Part shown: positions 8,569 through 16,561 of the stretch, piece by piece
How the letters are laid out: every line of letters begins with the position of its first letter
How positions within the stretch are numbered: the stretch's first letter is position 1
DNA from: Streptomyces sp. NBC_00654
GTDB taxonomy: Bacteria > Actinomycetota > Actinomycetes > Streptomycetales > Streptomycetaceae
Assembly (NCBI RefSeq): GCF_026341775.1
Contig: NZ_JAPEOB010000001.1
Location: 1,178,001-1,242,000 of the forward strand
Length of the DNA: 64,000 bases
Direction of reading: 5' to 3'
Program-made: the position numbers and the translations under genes
The notes under the pieces: model-generated
Databases searched by the model: none
Told to the model about the DNA's origin: nothing
The model's input: the letters and a program-made list of their open reading frames with translations, nothing else

Positions 8569-9726
8569 TCAGCCGCGCCGCCGCGTGTTGAGCCGGGCCG
8601 CCTGGCGGGTCAGGTGGTCGCGCTCGGCGAGGTTGGGCGCCTTCAGGGCCGCTTCGGCGTACAGCCGCGCCGCCGTCGCCGGGTCGCCGTCGCGCTCGTG
8701 GAGGTACGCCGCCACCGCGCTGTGGCGGGGCAGCGAGCCGTCCAGTGACGCGAGCGCCGACAGACCGGCGCGCGGTCCATCGGCCTCGCCGACGGCCACC
8801 GCGCGGTTGAGCCGGACGACCGGGTTGTCGGTCAGGCGTACGAGTTCGTCGTACCACTCCACGATCTGCACCCAGTCGGTCTCCTCGGCGGTGGGCGCGT
8901 CTGCGTGCAGTGCCGCGATGGCGGCCTGGGCCTGGAACTCGCCCAGCCGGTCGCGGGCCAGGGCCGCCTGAAGGATCCCGACTCCCTCAGCGATCGACGC
9001 GGTGTCCCACCGGCCGCGGTCCTGCTCGGCGAGCGGCACCAGGCTGCCGTCCGGCGCGGTCCGGGCGGCGCGCCGGGCATGGTGGAGCAGCATGAGGGCG
9101 AGCAGTCCCGCCACCTCGGGGTGGTCGACCACGGCGGCGAGCTGCCGGGTGAGCCGGATGGCCTCGGCGGCGAGGTCGACATCGCCGGAGTACCCCTCGT
9201 TGAAGACCAGATAGAGGACGCGCAGCACGGTGGCGACGTCGCCGGGGCGGTCGAACCGTACGCCGGAGACGGTGCGCTTGGCCCGGCTGATGCGCTGCGC
9301 CATGGTCGCCTCGGGCACCAGGTAGGCGCGGGCGATCTGGCGGGTGGTCAGCCCGCCCACGGCGCGCAGCGTGAGCGCGACCGCGGACGACGGTGTCAGC
9401 GACGGGTGGGCGCACAGGAAGTAGAGCTGGAGCGTGTCGTCCACCGCGGGCGAGGGGCCTGGCGCCGGCTCCTCGTCGACGCGGTCCTCACGTCGGCGGC
9501 GGGCGCTGTCCGCCCGGGTCGCGTCGAGGAACCGGCGCCAGGCCACGGTGATCAGCCAGCCCTTGGGGTCCTGCGGCTGTCCGGCGGGCCAGACGCGTAC
9601 CGCCTCGACCAGCGCGTCCTGCACGGCGTCCTCGGCCGCCGCGAAATCGGCTCCGCGGCCGACGAGGACTCCGAGCACCTCCGGCGTCAGGCGCCGCAGC
9701 AGTGCCTCGTCCACCTGGAAGGTCAC
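8569..9726 (-). CDS. ECF42-type RNA polymerase sigma factor with C-terminal TPR-like extension
   Basis: The start is GTG 9726, whose GTGA overlaps the stop of the upstream YCII gene, giving 385 residues. Region 2 (AAEDAVQDALVEAVRVWP, PKGWLITVAWRRFLDATRAD) and region 4 (LTTRQIARAYLVPEATMAQRISRAKR) are clear. They are followed by a long helical C-terminal domain with FNEGYSGDVDLAAEAIRLTRQL and NRAVAVGEADGP, diagnostic of ECF42. This family has no anti-sigma factor. The linked YCII protein and the C-terminal domain are thought to control it. A paralogous pair lies at 50795-52470. Confidence 0.88.
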   Translation of the reverse strand: MTFQVDEALLRRLTPEVLGVLVGRGADFAAAEDAVQDALVEAVRVWPAGQPQDPKGWLITVAWRRFLDATRADSARRRREDRVDEEPAPGPSPAVDDTLQLYFLCAHPSLTPSSAVALTLRAVGGLTTRQIARAYLVPEATMAQRISRAKRTVSGVRFDRPGDVATVLRVLYLVFNEGYSGDVDLAAEAIRLTRQLAAVVDHPEVAGLLALMLLHHARRAARTAPDGSLVPLAEQDRGRWDTASIAEGVGILQAALARDRLGEFQAQAAIAALHADAPTAEETDWVQIVEWYDELVRLTDNPVVRLNRAVAVGEADGPRAGLSALASLDGSLPRHSAVAAYLHERDGDPATAARLYAEAALKAPNLAERDHLTRQAARLNTRRRG

Positions 9727-10130
9727 TCCGTGACGGTGGGCTGCGCGGTCAGGAACGGGCGAAGTTCGAGCCACTCGTGGATGGGCTTCCCGCCCGCCCC
9801 GGGCGCGGCCGACAGCTCCCCGGCCAGTTCGACGGCGCGTTCGTAGCTGTCGACGTCGATCACCATCCAGCCGGCGATGAGGTCCTTGGTCTCGGCGAAG
9901 GGACCGTCGGTGACCGGGGGACGGCCCTCACCGTCGTACCGGACGAACGTTCCCCCGGGGGCGAGCGCCTGGCTGTCGACGTACTCGCCGGTTCCCTCCA
10001 GCCGGGCCGCGAAGTCGTTCATGTACTGCACGTGGGCCGAGACCTCCTCGGGCGTCCACTGGTCCATCGGAACGTCGTTTACCGAAGCCGGAGCGCCGCG
10101 GTAGTGCTTCAGCAGCAGGTACTTGGCCAT
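9723..10130 (-). CDS. YCII-domain (DGPF family) protein
   Basis: ATG 10130 follows GAGGAGAGACACC. The 135 residues begin MAKYLLLKHYRGAP and contain the DGPFAETKDLIAGWMVIDVDSYERAVELA block typical of the YCII/DGPF family, a ferredoxin-like fold. These proteins are the standard partners of ECF42 sigma factors and overlap them by four bases here. The biochemical role is not settled. Confidence 0.88.
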   Translation of the reverse strand: MAKYLLLKHYRGAPASVNDVPMDQWTPEEVSAHVQYMNDFAARLEGTGEYVDSQALAPGGTFVRYDGEGRPPVTDGPFAETKDLIAGWMVIDVDSYERAVELAGELSAAPGAGGKPIHEWLELRPFLTAQPTVTE

Positions 10131-10294
10131 GGTGTCTCTCCTCGCTGTGGTGCGGCCCATTCTGGCCGCGTTCACTACGGGGACGGAGCCGGACACGGGT
10201 TCTCGACATCGGCGGCGGGAAGTCTTGGCCCTCGCGGACGAGCCCGGTGAGCGGTTCCGGGTGAGTGGTCGCGGGCGAGCGGTCCGGGGGGCGG

Positions 10295-10903
10295 TCAGCC
10301 GACCGTTCGCGGTAGAGCTTGATCGAGGAGGACTTCCGCCGCCGCCCACGCGTGCCGGCCGTAGTCCGCTTCGTCCAGCACCATGGCACGGCTGGCCGCC
10401 CCGTCCGCGAGGGTGGCCAACTGGTGGGCCAGTGAGAGGGGGTCGCGGCAGCCCAGCTCCGTCACCAAGGCGACGATCAGTTCCACCATGCGCAGCTTCT
10501 GCTCCCGGGCGTAGGAGTGCACCGTGCTCTCCGGGTCGGGGAACTCCGCCGCGGCATCGATGAACGGACACCCGCGCACCGGAACCGCGTCCGGCACCGA
10601 TTGGTCGAACAGCTTGCGGATCCGGTCACGCGGCGGGATGTCCTCGCGGGTCAGCACGCCTTCCAGCGTGGCCCCCGACAGCACGAGGTCCTGCAAGTGG
10701 GCGATGACAAGATCGTCTTTGGTGCGAAAGTGCGCGTAGAGCGTCCGCTTGGACACCGGCGCCTCCTTCGCGATCTGTTCCATGCCGGTCGCGTTGATGC
10801 CCTGGTTCGCGAACAGCAGGGCGGCGGCAGCCAGAATGCGCTCCCGCCCTCCACGCCCCCGCCGCTGGGATGTCGTGGCCGTCGTGCGCACAGTCGTATC
10901 CAT
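10295..10903 (-). CDS. TetR/AcrR family transcriptional regulator
   Basis: The protein is 202 residues. The N-terminal HTH (GRERILAAAALLFANQGINATGMEQIAKEAPVSKRTLYAHFRTKDDLV) is a textbook TetR DNA-binding domain. The C-terminal domain has a conserved RGCPFIDAAAEFPDP stretch. It is transcribed divergently from the nitroreductase gene 106 bases away. Two palindromes in the gap are likely operators, so it probably represses itself and the nitroreductase in response to a small ligand. Confidence 0.9.
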   Translation of the reverse strand: MDTTVRTTATTSQRRGRGGRERILAAAALLFANQGINATGMEQIAKEAPVSKRTLYAHFRTKDDLVIAHLQDLVLSGATLEGVLTREDIPPRDRIRKLFDQSVPDAVPVRGCPFIDAAAEFPDPESTVHSYAREQKLRMVELIVALVTELGCRDPLSLAHQLATLADGAASRAMVLDEADYGRHAWAAAEVLLDQALPRTVG

Positions 10904-10909
10904 GAATTA

Positions 10910-10983
10910 AGTGTACGCATTCGTTTACTTCATCCGGGAGGCCGCGCTAAGGTGACGTTTGGATGTAAACGATTCCGTTTACA
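10910..10983. promoter_or_regulatory. Two TetR-type operator palindromes
   Basis: The better site, 10964-10983, is TGTAAACG-ATTC-CGTTTACA, a perfect 8+4+8 inverted repeat. A weaker one at 10910-10929, AGTGTACG-CATT-CGTTTACT, has the same spacing and the same right half. They lie 35 bp apart centre to centre-to-edge in the gap between the divergent TetR and nitroreductase genes. The first begins seven bases before the TetR start codon, the second 26 bases before the nitroreductase start. Confidence 0.75.
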
Positions 10984-11008
10984 TGGGTCTCCGTCGCCAA
11001 GGAGTCAC

Positions 11009-11698
11009 ATGAGCAAGTTCGTTCCCACTGAGATGAGCGGCTGCGCGGAGAAGCTGATACGCGGTCGCCACGCGACCCGCGCCTTCCGTCCGGAAGCCGT
11101 ACCCGAGGACACGATGCACAGGATCTTCTCCCTGGCCGGCGCCGCGCCGTCCAACTCCAACGCCCAGCCGTGGCAGGTGCAGGTGGTGAGCGGGGCGACA
11201 CGTCAGCGCCTGACCGATGCCTTGCAGACGGCCCACGCCGGAAGGCGCACCTCGGTGGACTTCCCGTATTCCGAGGGGATGTACGCGCAGGTGCACCAGG
11301 CGCGTCGGGCGGCGTTCGGCGCCGAGCTGTACGGGGCGCTGGGCATCGGCCCCGACGATCACGCGGCACGTGCGGCCTACGACTTGGAGAGCCTACGCTT
11401 CTACGGCGCGCCACACGCGGCGTTCCTCTTCGTCCACGGTGACGGAGAGGTGCGGCTGGCCGCAGATGTCGGCGCCTACATGCAGACACTGCTCCTGGCG
11501 ATGACCACGTACGGCGTGGACAGCTGCCCGCAGGGGCTGTTGAGCTTCTACTCCGACACCGTCCGCACCGAACTCGGCGTCAATGGGGGAAAGCTGCTCG
11601 TCGGCATCTCTTTCGGCTATGCCGACGAGGCCGCACCGGTGAATCGGGTGAGAACCGAGCGGGCTCCAGTCGAGTCGACCACGGCCTTCCACTACTAG
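11009..11698 (+). CDS. Nitroreductase family FMN oxidoreductase
   Basis: The product is 229 residues, from ATG 11009 after AAGGAGTCAC. The RHATRAFRPEAVPEDTMHRIFSLAGAAPSNSNAQPWQVQVV opening is the FMN-binding signature of the NfsA/NfsB-like fold. The C-terminal GVDSCPQGLLSFY and GISFGYADEAAPVNRVRTER complete it. It reduces nitroaromatics or quinones with NAD(P)H and is likely induced through the divergent TetR repressor. Its TAG stop coincides with the target of the next IS, but the uninterrupted sequence would also have read TAG. Confidence 0.88.
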   Translation: MSKFVPTEMSGCAEKLIRGRHATRAFRPEAVPEDTMHRIFSLAGAAPSNSNAQPWQVQVVSGATRQRLTDALQTAHAGRRTSVDFPYSEGMYAQVHQARRAAFGAELYGALGIGPDDHAARAAYDLESLRFYGAPHAAFLFVHGDGEVRLAADVGAYMQTLLLAMTTYGVDSCPQGLLSFYSDTVRTELGVNGGKLLVGISFGYADEAAPVNRVRTERAPVESTTAFHY

Positions 11699-11705
11699 TG
11701 CCGCA

Positions 11706-12845
11706 TCAGGCAACGTTCGCCCTGTGGACGACGGCGCGTAGGCGCCGGTCGTCGGCGTGGCGGTTTCGCCAGATGATGTAGCGGCGGATCATGCTGCCCT
11801 GCTCTTTATGGTCGGCGTGGTCGGTGCCGTCGAGGGTGAAGTAGCGCAGGGCTGTGAACTGGGCCTCGATGCGGTTGAGCCAGGAGCTGTTGGTCGGGGT
11901 GTAGGCCATCTCCACGTTGTTCGCCGCTGCCCAGGTGCCGACGCGCTGGCACTTTTTCGTGGTCAGGTGCGGGGAGAAGTTGTCGCTGACGATCGCGATC
12001 CGCACCGTTGGTGGGTGAAGCGTGCGGAGGTAGCGGCAAAACTCCAGGAACTGGGTCCTCTTCTTGACCGGCTTGATGTGGCCGTAGAGCTTGTCCTTGG
12101 TCAGGTCCAGGGCAGCGAACAGGTGCCGGACCCCGCCGTAGCGGTTGTAGGTCGCCCGGCGCCGTCGCCGGGGCTCGCGGTCGGGGTCCTTGTGCTTACC
12201 TCCCCGTTCGGCCCACTGCCGGCCCGGGTGCGGCATCAGGTTGAGGGGCCCGAACTCGTCCATGCAGAAAATGACCTCGGGTTCACCGTCCTCGGGTATG
12301 ACCTCGCCGTCTGCGATCGCATAGAGGTGCTCGACGCGGGCCTTCTTGGCCGCGTAGTCCGGATCGCGGGAGGTCTTCCAGGTCTTCAGGCGTTGAAAGG
12401 AGACGCCTTCCTCGCGGAGCAGGATGCGCAGGCCCTCGTAGCTGATGTCGTCGACCACCCCCTCGGCGACCAGGAAGTCCGCCAACTTGGTCAGACTCCA
12501 GGTCGAGAACGGCAGGTCGTGCTCGGTCGGCTTGGACTTGGCGATCTTCTTGATCTCGCGTCGTTCCGGCAACGTGAATGTCTTCGGCCGGCCGCCGGAA
12601 TACTTCGGATACAGCGAGCCGAAGCCGTCCGTGTTGAAGTTGTGGATCACGTCTCTGACACGATCGTCACTGGTGAACGACACCTCGGCGATTCTCGCCA
12701 CCGGCATGCCCTGAGCGGACAGCAGCACCATCTGAGCCCGCCGCCAGGTCACCACCGACCCGGTGCCCCTGCGGATGATCCGCAGCAGCCGTCGGCCCTC
12801 GTCGTCATCGATCTCACGAACCCGTACACGCTCTGGCATCCGCAT
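11706..12845 (-). CDS. IS630-family transposase
   Basis: The protein is 379 residues and full length. The N-terminal half is two HTH units (WRRAQMVLLSAQGMPVARIAEVSFTSDDRVRDVI). The DDE domain contains FCMDEFGPLNLMPHPGRQWA (first D), AIVSDNFSPHLTTKK (second D) and AYTPTNSSWLNRIEAQF (final E). The frame is intact, so it may be active. ATG 12839 is an alternative start. The gene lies 21 bases after the passenger gene and stops nine bases from the left end. Confidence 0.92.
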   Translation of the reverse strand: MRMPERVRVREIDDDEGRRLLRIIRRGTGSVVTWRRAQMVLLSAQGMPVARIAEVSFTSDDRVRDVIHNFNTDGFGSLYPKYSGGRPKTFTLPERREIKKIAKSKPTEHDLPFSTWSLTKLADFLVAEGVVDDISYEGLRILLREEGVSFQRLKTWKTSRDPDYAAKKARVEHLYAIADGEVIPEDGEPEVIFCMDEFGPLNLMPHPGRQWAERGGKHKDPDREPRRRRRATYNRYGGVRHLFAALDLTKDKLYGHIKPVKKRTQFLEFCRYLRTLHPPTVRIAIVSDNFSPHLTTKKCQRVGTWAAANNVEMAYTPTNSSWLNRIEAQFTALRYFTLDGTDHADHKEQGSMIRRYIIWRNRHADDRRLRAVVHRANVA

Positions 12846-12866
12846 AGGATCTCGCTCAATGCGCGG

Positions 12867-13577
12867 TCACATGGGAGCTCCAGGCGGCGCGTAGTGATTC
12901 AAGTAATCCTGCAGCCGCAGCTCGAGCAGTGGCGGTTCACGGTCGTTGACCGCATGCCAGAGGCGGTTCTCGATCCAGAACCGATGGGCAAACTCCTCGA
13001 ATGACGGCGCACACCAAAGGATCGCGGCCCTCTGCTCCTCCGCATCCTCAAGATCGGCCTGCGTCTCCTCCCCATCGCGCCGCGCCTCGTACTCGAACTC
13101 GTAGTCGAGGTCGGAGTACACCACGAATGCCTCGCTCATCGGGCGGAGGTAGAGGTACCAGATGACGCAGTCCTGCTGGTCCCGGAAGAACCGCACCAGG
13201 AAGGCATCGGGCTCGACCGGACTGGGCAGCGGGTCTGAAAGATTTGTCCAGCACCCAGTTACCGAAACATCGTCCAGCGAGCCGTACAGATTCTCGGTGG
13301 TCTGGAACGTCACGAAATCCTGCGGCAAGGTGAGGCCCCTGGCGGCCAGATCCCTTGCCAGCCCATTGAGCTTCATGACCTGCCGCGGGATGAGGTCGCC
13401 AGCGTCCCCGAGCCATCGGAAGGCACCCGTGAACTGGCTGGAGTCCAGCGGCGGCAGACTCTCAAGGGAGTAGTGCTCATAGGTGTATTGGCAGGCACGG
13501 TACTTGCCGAGGTCGGTGGCGCACCAAGCGGCGTCGAAGTCGACCGAAGACAGGGCAGACCCTGATTGTTCACTCAT
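12867..13577 (-). CDS. Passenger gene of IS630 element, possible SMI1/KNR4-like hypothetical
   Basis: The 236-residue acidic protein is encoded inside the inverted repeats, just upstream of and on the same strand as the transposase. Visible features are LPQDFVTFQTTENLY, VSVTGCWTNLSDPL, DAFLVRFFRDQQDCVIWYLYL and APSFEEFAHRFWIENRLW. The LP-x-DF/F and W-Y-L-Y-L blocks look like bacterial SMI1/KNR4 (SUKH)-type immunity proteins, but I cannot confirm this. It is not a known transposition gene, so it is cargo. A 111-base leader to the right inverted repeat could hold the promoter for both genes. Confidence 0.7.
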   Translation of the reverse strand: MSEQSGSALSSVDFDAAWCATDLGKYRACQYTYEHYSLESLPPLDSSQFTGAFRWLGDAGDLIPRQVMKLNGLARDLAARGLTLPQDFVTFQTTENLYGSLDDVSVTGCWTNLSDPLPSPVEPDAFLVRFFRDQQDCVIWYLYLRPMSEAFVVYSDLDYEFEYEARRDGEETQADLEDAEEQRAAILWCAPSFEEFAHRFWIENRLWHAVNDREPPLLELRLQDYLNHYAPPGAPM

Positions 13578-13713
13578 CGGAACCCCTGAATGATCATTGG
13601 GAGCGGAGTTGTCGGCGTCAGCATCACATTGGCCACCGACAACTCCTGCCGAGGAGCGCGCGTGGACGAGCCCTCAGGCTCGGTCAAGAGGGCGAACGTT
13701 GTCTGATGCGGCA

Positions 13714-13953
13714 CTAGGAGCGGGCCGACCCGGGTGGAACGCCGGGTCCTCGTGCGATGGCGGCGGCTGAGCGGTCGCGGCGGGGCTCGTCCCAGCTGTC
13801 GAACTGTGCGGTGAGCCACCGGGGGTCGACCTGCCAGGTGCGGCAGAGGTTCAGCAGGGATGCGCCGTTGCGGTAGGCGTGGAGTACGTCGTCGCGGTGG
13901 AGGAGTAACTCTACTCGTGCGGCTTTGACTTGGGCTCTGGTGCGGCGGGGCAA
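13714..13953 (-). CDS. Small basic HTH-like hypothetical protein
   Basis: The product is 79 residues. The segment DDVLHAYRNGASLLNLCRTWQVDPRWLTAQFDSW looks like a minimal helix-turn-helix (ASLLNLCRTWQVDPRWL). The TAG stop uses the last base of the neighbouring IS630 element plus its TA duplication. Without the element the stop would also be TAG, so the protein is unchanged. It is the last gene of a minus-strand cluster that runs down from 15649. Confidence 0.55.
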   Translation of the reverse strand: MPRRTRAQVKAARVELLLHRDDVLHAYRNGASLLNLCRTWQVDPRWLTAQFDSWDEPRRDRSAAAIARGPGVPPGSARS

Positions 13954-14004
13954 CGGTCCTTCTCCTCTGGGGTTGTGGGGTTGCTGGGCTGTTGGGCTGT
14001 GGGG

Positions 14005-14613
14005 TTACGGGTGTTCCACGACTTTCACGCCGCGTAGTTGGCGGATGAGGAGGGAGGCGAGCATGCCGGGGTGGCGGGGTTGGTTGTAGGGGGAGAGTTG
14101 GCCGTTGTCGGTGGTGGTCCAGCCGGTGGTGGTGAGGGTGTAGAGGGTTCCGGCTACGCCGTGGGGGTGGGGTTTGCGTACGCGGAGGAGGGTGTGTTCG
14201 CCGTGGCGGAGGAAGGGGCATTGGCGGGCGGAGATGTGGGCGTGTTCGGTGCAGAGCGGGGGCATGGTGGTGAGGGATTTCTCGGGCCAGGTGGGGGGTG
14301 AGTCCTGGCGTCGCCAGTCGATGAAGAGCCAGCCGTCCTTGTTGCGGTCGGCGGGCCGGGCGCAGATCTGGCAGAGGAGCTGTTCCATGCAGGTGCGCTG
14401 GCGGGTGGGGTGGAGGGAGTCGTACTGGATGTGTCCGGGGTCGTCGGATTCCTCGACGCGGACCCAGAGGTTGCCGTGCTTGTCCCGGTCCTGGGGCCGT
14501 TCGTCCCGGTAGACGAGGTGGGGCCCTTTCGCGGTGAACCCGATGTCCAACGCGGATTGCAGGGTGCCCCTGTCGGTGCTCCGTGAGGCGACGTACGGGG
14601 TCAGGAGAGGCAT
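14005..14613 (-). CDS. Hypothetical protein of Streptomyces accessory cluster, Cys-rich centre
   Basis: ATG 14613 lies inside the last codons of the upstream gene (13-base overlap) with AAGGAGGAACC before it, indicating translational coupling. The 202 residues contain CMEQLLCQICARPADRNKDGWLFIDWRR and MPPLCTEHAHISARQCPFLR. Those are two CxxC/CxxxH pairs that could bind zinc in an HNH-like or zinc-ribbon fold. The family is common in Streptomyces near XRE-DUF397 pairs but is uncharacterised. Confidence 0.6.
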   Translation of the reverse strand: MPLLTPYVASRSTDRGTLQSALDIGFTAKGPHLVYRDERPQDRDKHGNLWVRVEESDDPGHIQYDSLHPTRQRTCMEQLLCQICARPADRNKDGWLFIDWRRQDSPPTWPEKSLTTMPPLCTEHAHISARQCPFLRHGEHTLLRVRKPHPHGVAGTLYTLTTTGWTTTDNGQLSPYNQPRHPGMLASLLIRQLRGVKVVEHP

Positions 14614-15362
14614 GGTTCCTCCTTGAGTTGTCTGGCGGCCCGGGGTGGCCGGGCGGGGCGGCCGGTGAGGTGGAGGTGGAGGCCGGTGGCGGGGTCGGTC
14701 ACGGTGAGGAGGGGGGTGTGGGGGCGGGTTTCGAGGTGGTGGAGTGCGTGGGCCTGGTGCTGGTCGGTGGTGGCCCAGGTGCGGAGTGCTGTGGGGGCGT
14801 GGGTGCTGTGGAAGGTGACCGGCCGTACGTCGTTGCTCGTGTGGGTCCAGGGGGTGGTGCCTGGGGGTATGGGCTGTCCGTGTGCGTCGGCGAGGCGGAG
14901 TGCTTGTGTGCGGAGCCAGCGCAGGGCGAGGCGGCGGTTGGGTGCGGTGGTCCGGCCGAGGGGGACGGGGTGTGGTGTGGCTCCGGTGGTCATGGCGATC
15001 TCGGCGATGTAGGTGGTGCCTGTCGCGGCGGCGGCGGCGGCGGTGTTGCGTTCGGCAAGGCTGGGGCTGGGGTCGGGGTGGGTGAGGTGCCGGAGCAGGT
15101 CGCCCGCTGCTTCGACGGCGTGGAGTTCGGCGGTGCGTTCCGCGTCGCGCCGGTGGATCGCGGCGTCCAGTCCGGCGAGGAACAGGGCCCGGTAGGCGGG
15201 GTCGGTCTCGATGCGTCGCAGCTCGGTGAACAGCGGCTGGGGCCGGGGTGGTTGTGGGGTGAGGGCCCGCGTGATCCGGCGGGCGTACTGGCGGATGAGG
15301 AGTGCGGCGGCTCCTGCGGTGAGGGCGAGCCGGACGGGTAAGTGCGCGAAGGGCCTGGTCAC
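14601..15362 (-). CDS. Hypothetical protein with N-terminal membrane helix
   Basis: The start is GTG 15362, whose GTGA overlaps the stop of the 96-residue gene upstream, giving 253 residues. An N-terminal hydrophobic helix (LPVRLALTAGAAALLIRQY) is followed by a basic patch, then a long helical region and a Thr/His-rich C-terminal region (TNDVRPVTFHSTHAP-like). The codon use is very GC-rich. No family recognised. It is the second of four tightly packed genes. Confidence 0.6.
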   Translation of the reverse strand: MTRPFAHLPVRLALTAGAAALLIRQYARRITRALTPQPPRPQPLFTELRRIETDPAYRALFLAGLDAAIHRRDAERTAELHAVEAAGDLLRHLTHPDPSPSLAERNTAAAAAATGTTYIAEIAMTTGATPHPVPLGRTTAPNRRLALRWLRTQALRLADAHGQPIPPGTTPWTHTSNDVRPVTFHSTHAPTALRTWATTDQHQAHALHHLETRPHTPLLTVTDPATGLHLHLTGRPARPPRAARQLKEEPCLS

Positions 15363-15649
15363 AGCAGCCGGCCCTCGCTCCGGGCGTTGCGCCGCGCGTT
15401 CTCGGCCCGAAGACGCTCTATGCGGTCCACGGGACGGACATCCTCGGGCACGGCTTCCCACTCCTGTCCGCCGCAGACCGGCCGCAGCGACCAGTACGGG
15501 CCGGCAATCCCACGGAACTCGCCCACGCGGTCGGCGCGGCTGGTGTCGACCACGAGGGTGCCGGGGGCGGGAGTGTGGGGGGTGTGTCCGTTCGGGAGAC
15601 CGTCTACTGCACACACGATCGTGCCTCTCCGTAGCTGTTCCACTACCAA
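15359..15649 (-). CDS. Small hypothetical protein, first gene of the minus-strand cluster
   Basis: The product is 96 residues, starting MVVEQLRRGTIVCAVDGLPNG. The LRRGTIVCAVDG and GTLVVDTSRADRVGEFRGIAGPYWSLRPVCGGQEWE blocks are typical of a family found next to XRE-DUF397 regulator pairs in Streptomyces. It is divergent from that regulator, 72 bases away, so the regulator may control this cluster. Confidence 0.6.
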   Translation of the reverse strand: MVVEQLRRGTIVCAVDGLPNGHTPHTPAPGTLVVDTSRADRVGEFRGIAGPYWSLRPVCGGQEWEAVPEDVRPVDRIERLRAENARRNARSEGRLL

Positions 15650-15721
15650 GGCGGCCAGCGTGGCCTAGAGTCTGTGGCGCTTCAACTTGTTGGGCACGAA
15701 CGGAAAGCTGGTGAAGGGCCC

Positions 15722-16561
15722 TTGAACCGCAAGGAGTTAGCCCCTGAGAGCAGTCCGGAGGCCGCCTTCGGTGCGCGAATCCGCAGGCTGCGCGAGGCTC
15801 ACGGATGGAAGCAGGAAGAGCTGGGCGGACAGATGGGGTACTCCGGTACGCACATCTCTGCCGTCGAAACTGGTCGCAAGCTTCCGACTCTTCGCTTCTC
15901 GCGCAGTGCGGACCGTGTCTTCGGGACCGGGGACACCGCCGACACCTTCGAACGTCAGTGGCGTGAAATCCGGCACGGCAGCCTGCTGGAAGGCTTCCCG
16001 GAGTACGTGGGGTACGAAGGCCGGGCAGCGGAGATCCGGCTGTACGAAGTAGGCGTCCTACCTGGTCTTCTCCAGACCCCGGAATATGCAACAGTCCTCG
16101 CGGAGAGCGCCGTCAAGCGGGGGGCGATCACCCCCGAGCAGGCGCGTGAGCGGGTCTGTCTCGTCGCGGAGCGGCAGGCCGCGCTCGTCCGGAAGTCCAC
16201 CGCGCCCCTCGTCCTGGTGGTGCTGGATGAGAGCTGCATCCAACGGCCCGTAGGCGGATCAGCCGTGATGGACGCGCAGTTGGCGCGACTGGTGGAGTTC
16301 GCCGAGCTGCCGAACACTGTGCTGCAGGTTGCCCCGTTCGGCATGGGGGAACGTCGCCCGTTCGACCTGCCGCTGTACATACTGACGCTCGCGGACCGCC
16401 AGCTCATGTCGTACGCGGAGTCCACCCAGCGGGGCCATCTCGAACGGGAAAGCACTTCCGTAGTCCCCCTGTTGACCGCCTACCATCAGTTGCAGGCCGA
16501 AGCGCTCTCACAAGCGGCATCCGTGGCCATGATCGAGCAGTTACGAAAGGGCACTCCGTGA
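15722..16561 (+). CDS. XRE-family HTH regulator with DUF5753 domain
   Basis: TTG 15722 is chosen because GAAGGG precedes it and because family members begin MNRKEL. GTG 15674 would add 16 residues. The XRE HTH spans roughly residues 14-65 (GARIRRLREAHGWKQEELGGQMGYSGTHISAVETGRKLP). DUF5753 follows, with RQWREIRHGSLLEGFPEYVGYE, LLQTPEYA and the closing QLQAEALSQAASVAMI. These proteins regulate together with DUF397 proteins such as BldB/WhiJ partners, and here the DUF397 gene overlaps by four bases. Confidence 0.9.
   Translation: MNRKELAPESSPEAAFGARIRRLREAHGWKQEELGGQMGYSGTHISAVETGRKLPTLRFSRSADRVFGTGDTADTFERQWREIRHGSLLEGFPEYVGYEGRAAEIRLYEVGVLPGLLQTPEYATVLAESAVKRGAITPEQARERVCLVAERQAALVRKSTAPLVLVVLDESCIQRPVGGSAVMDAQLARLVEFAELPNTVLQVAPFGMGERRPFDLPLYILTLADRQLMSYAESTQRGHLERESTSVVPLLTAYHQLQAEALSQAASVAMIEQLRKGTP

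Larger units (their letters stand above)
11698..13714 (-). mobile_element. IS630-family element with passenger gene (2,017 bp)
   Basis: The ends are 26-bp inverted repeats with one mismatch: 11698-11723 and 13689-13714, GTGCCGCATCAGRCAACG reading inward. TA is duplicated at 11696-11697 and 13715-13716, so both junctions read CTAG. The element holds a transposase and a second same-strand gene upstream of it, which makes it about twice the usual length of an IS630 element. It sits exactly at overlapping convergent stop codons. Confidence 0.88.

Noticed and set aside
15674..15721. Upstream GTG start for the XRE regulator
   Set aside because: Family members begin at NRKEL, matching TTG 15722, which has its own ribosome-binding site.
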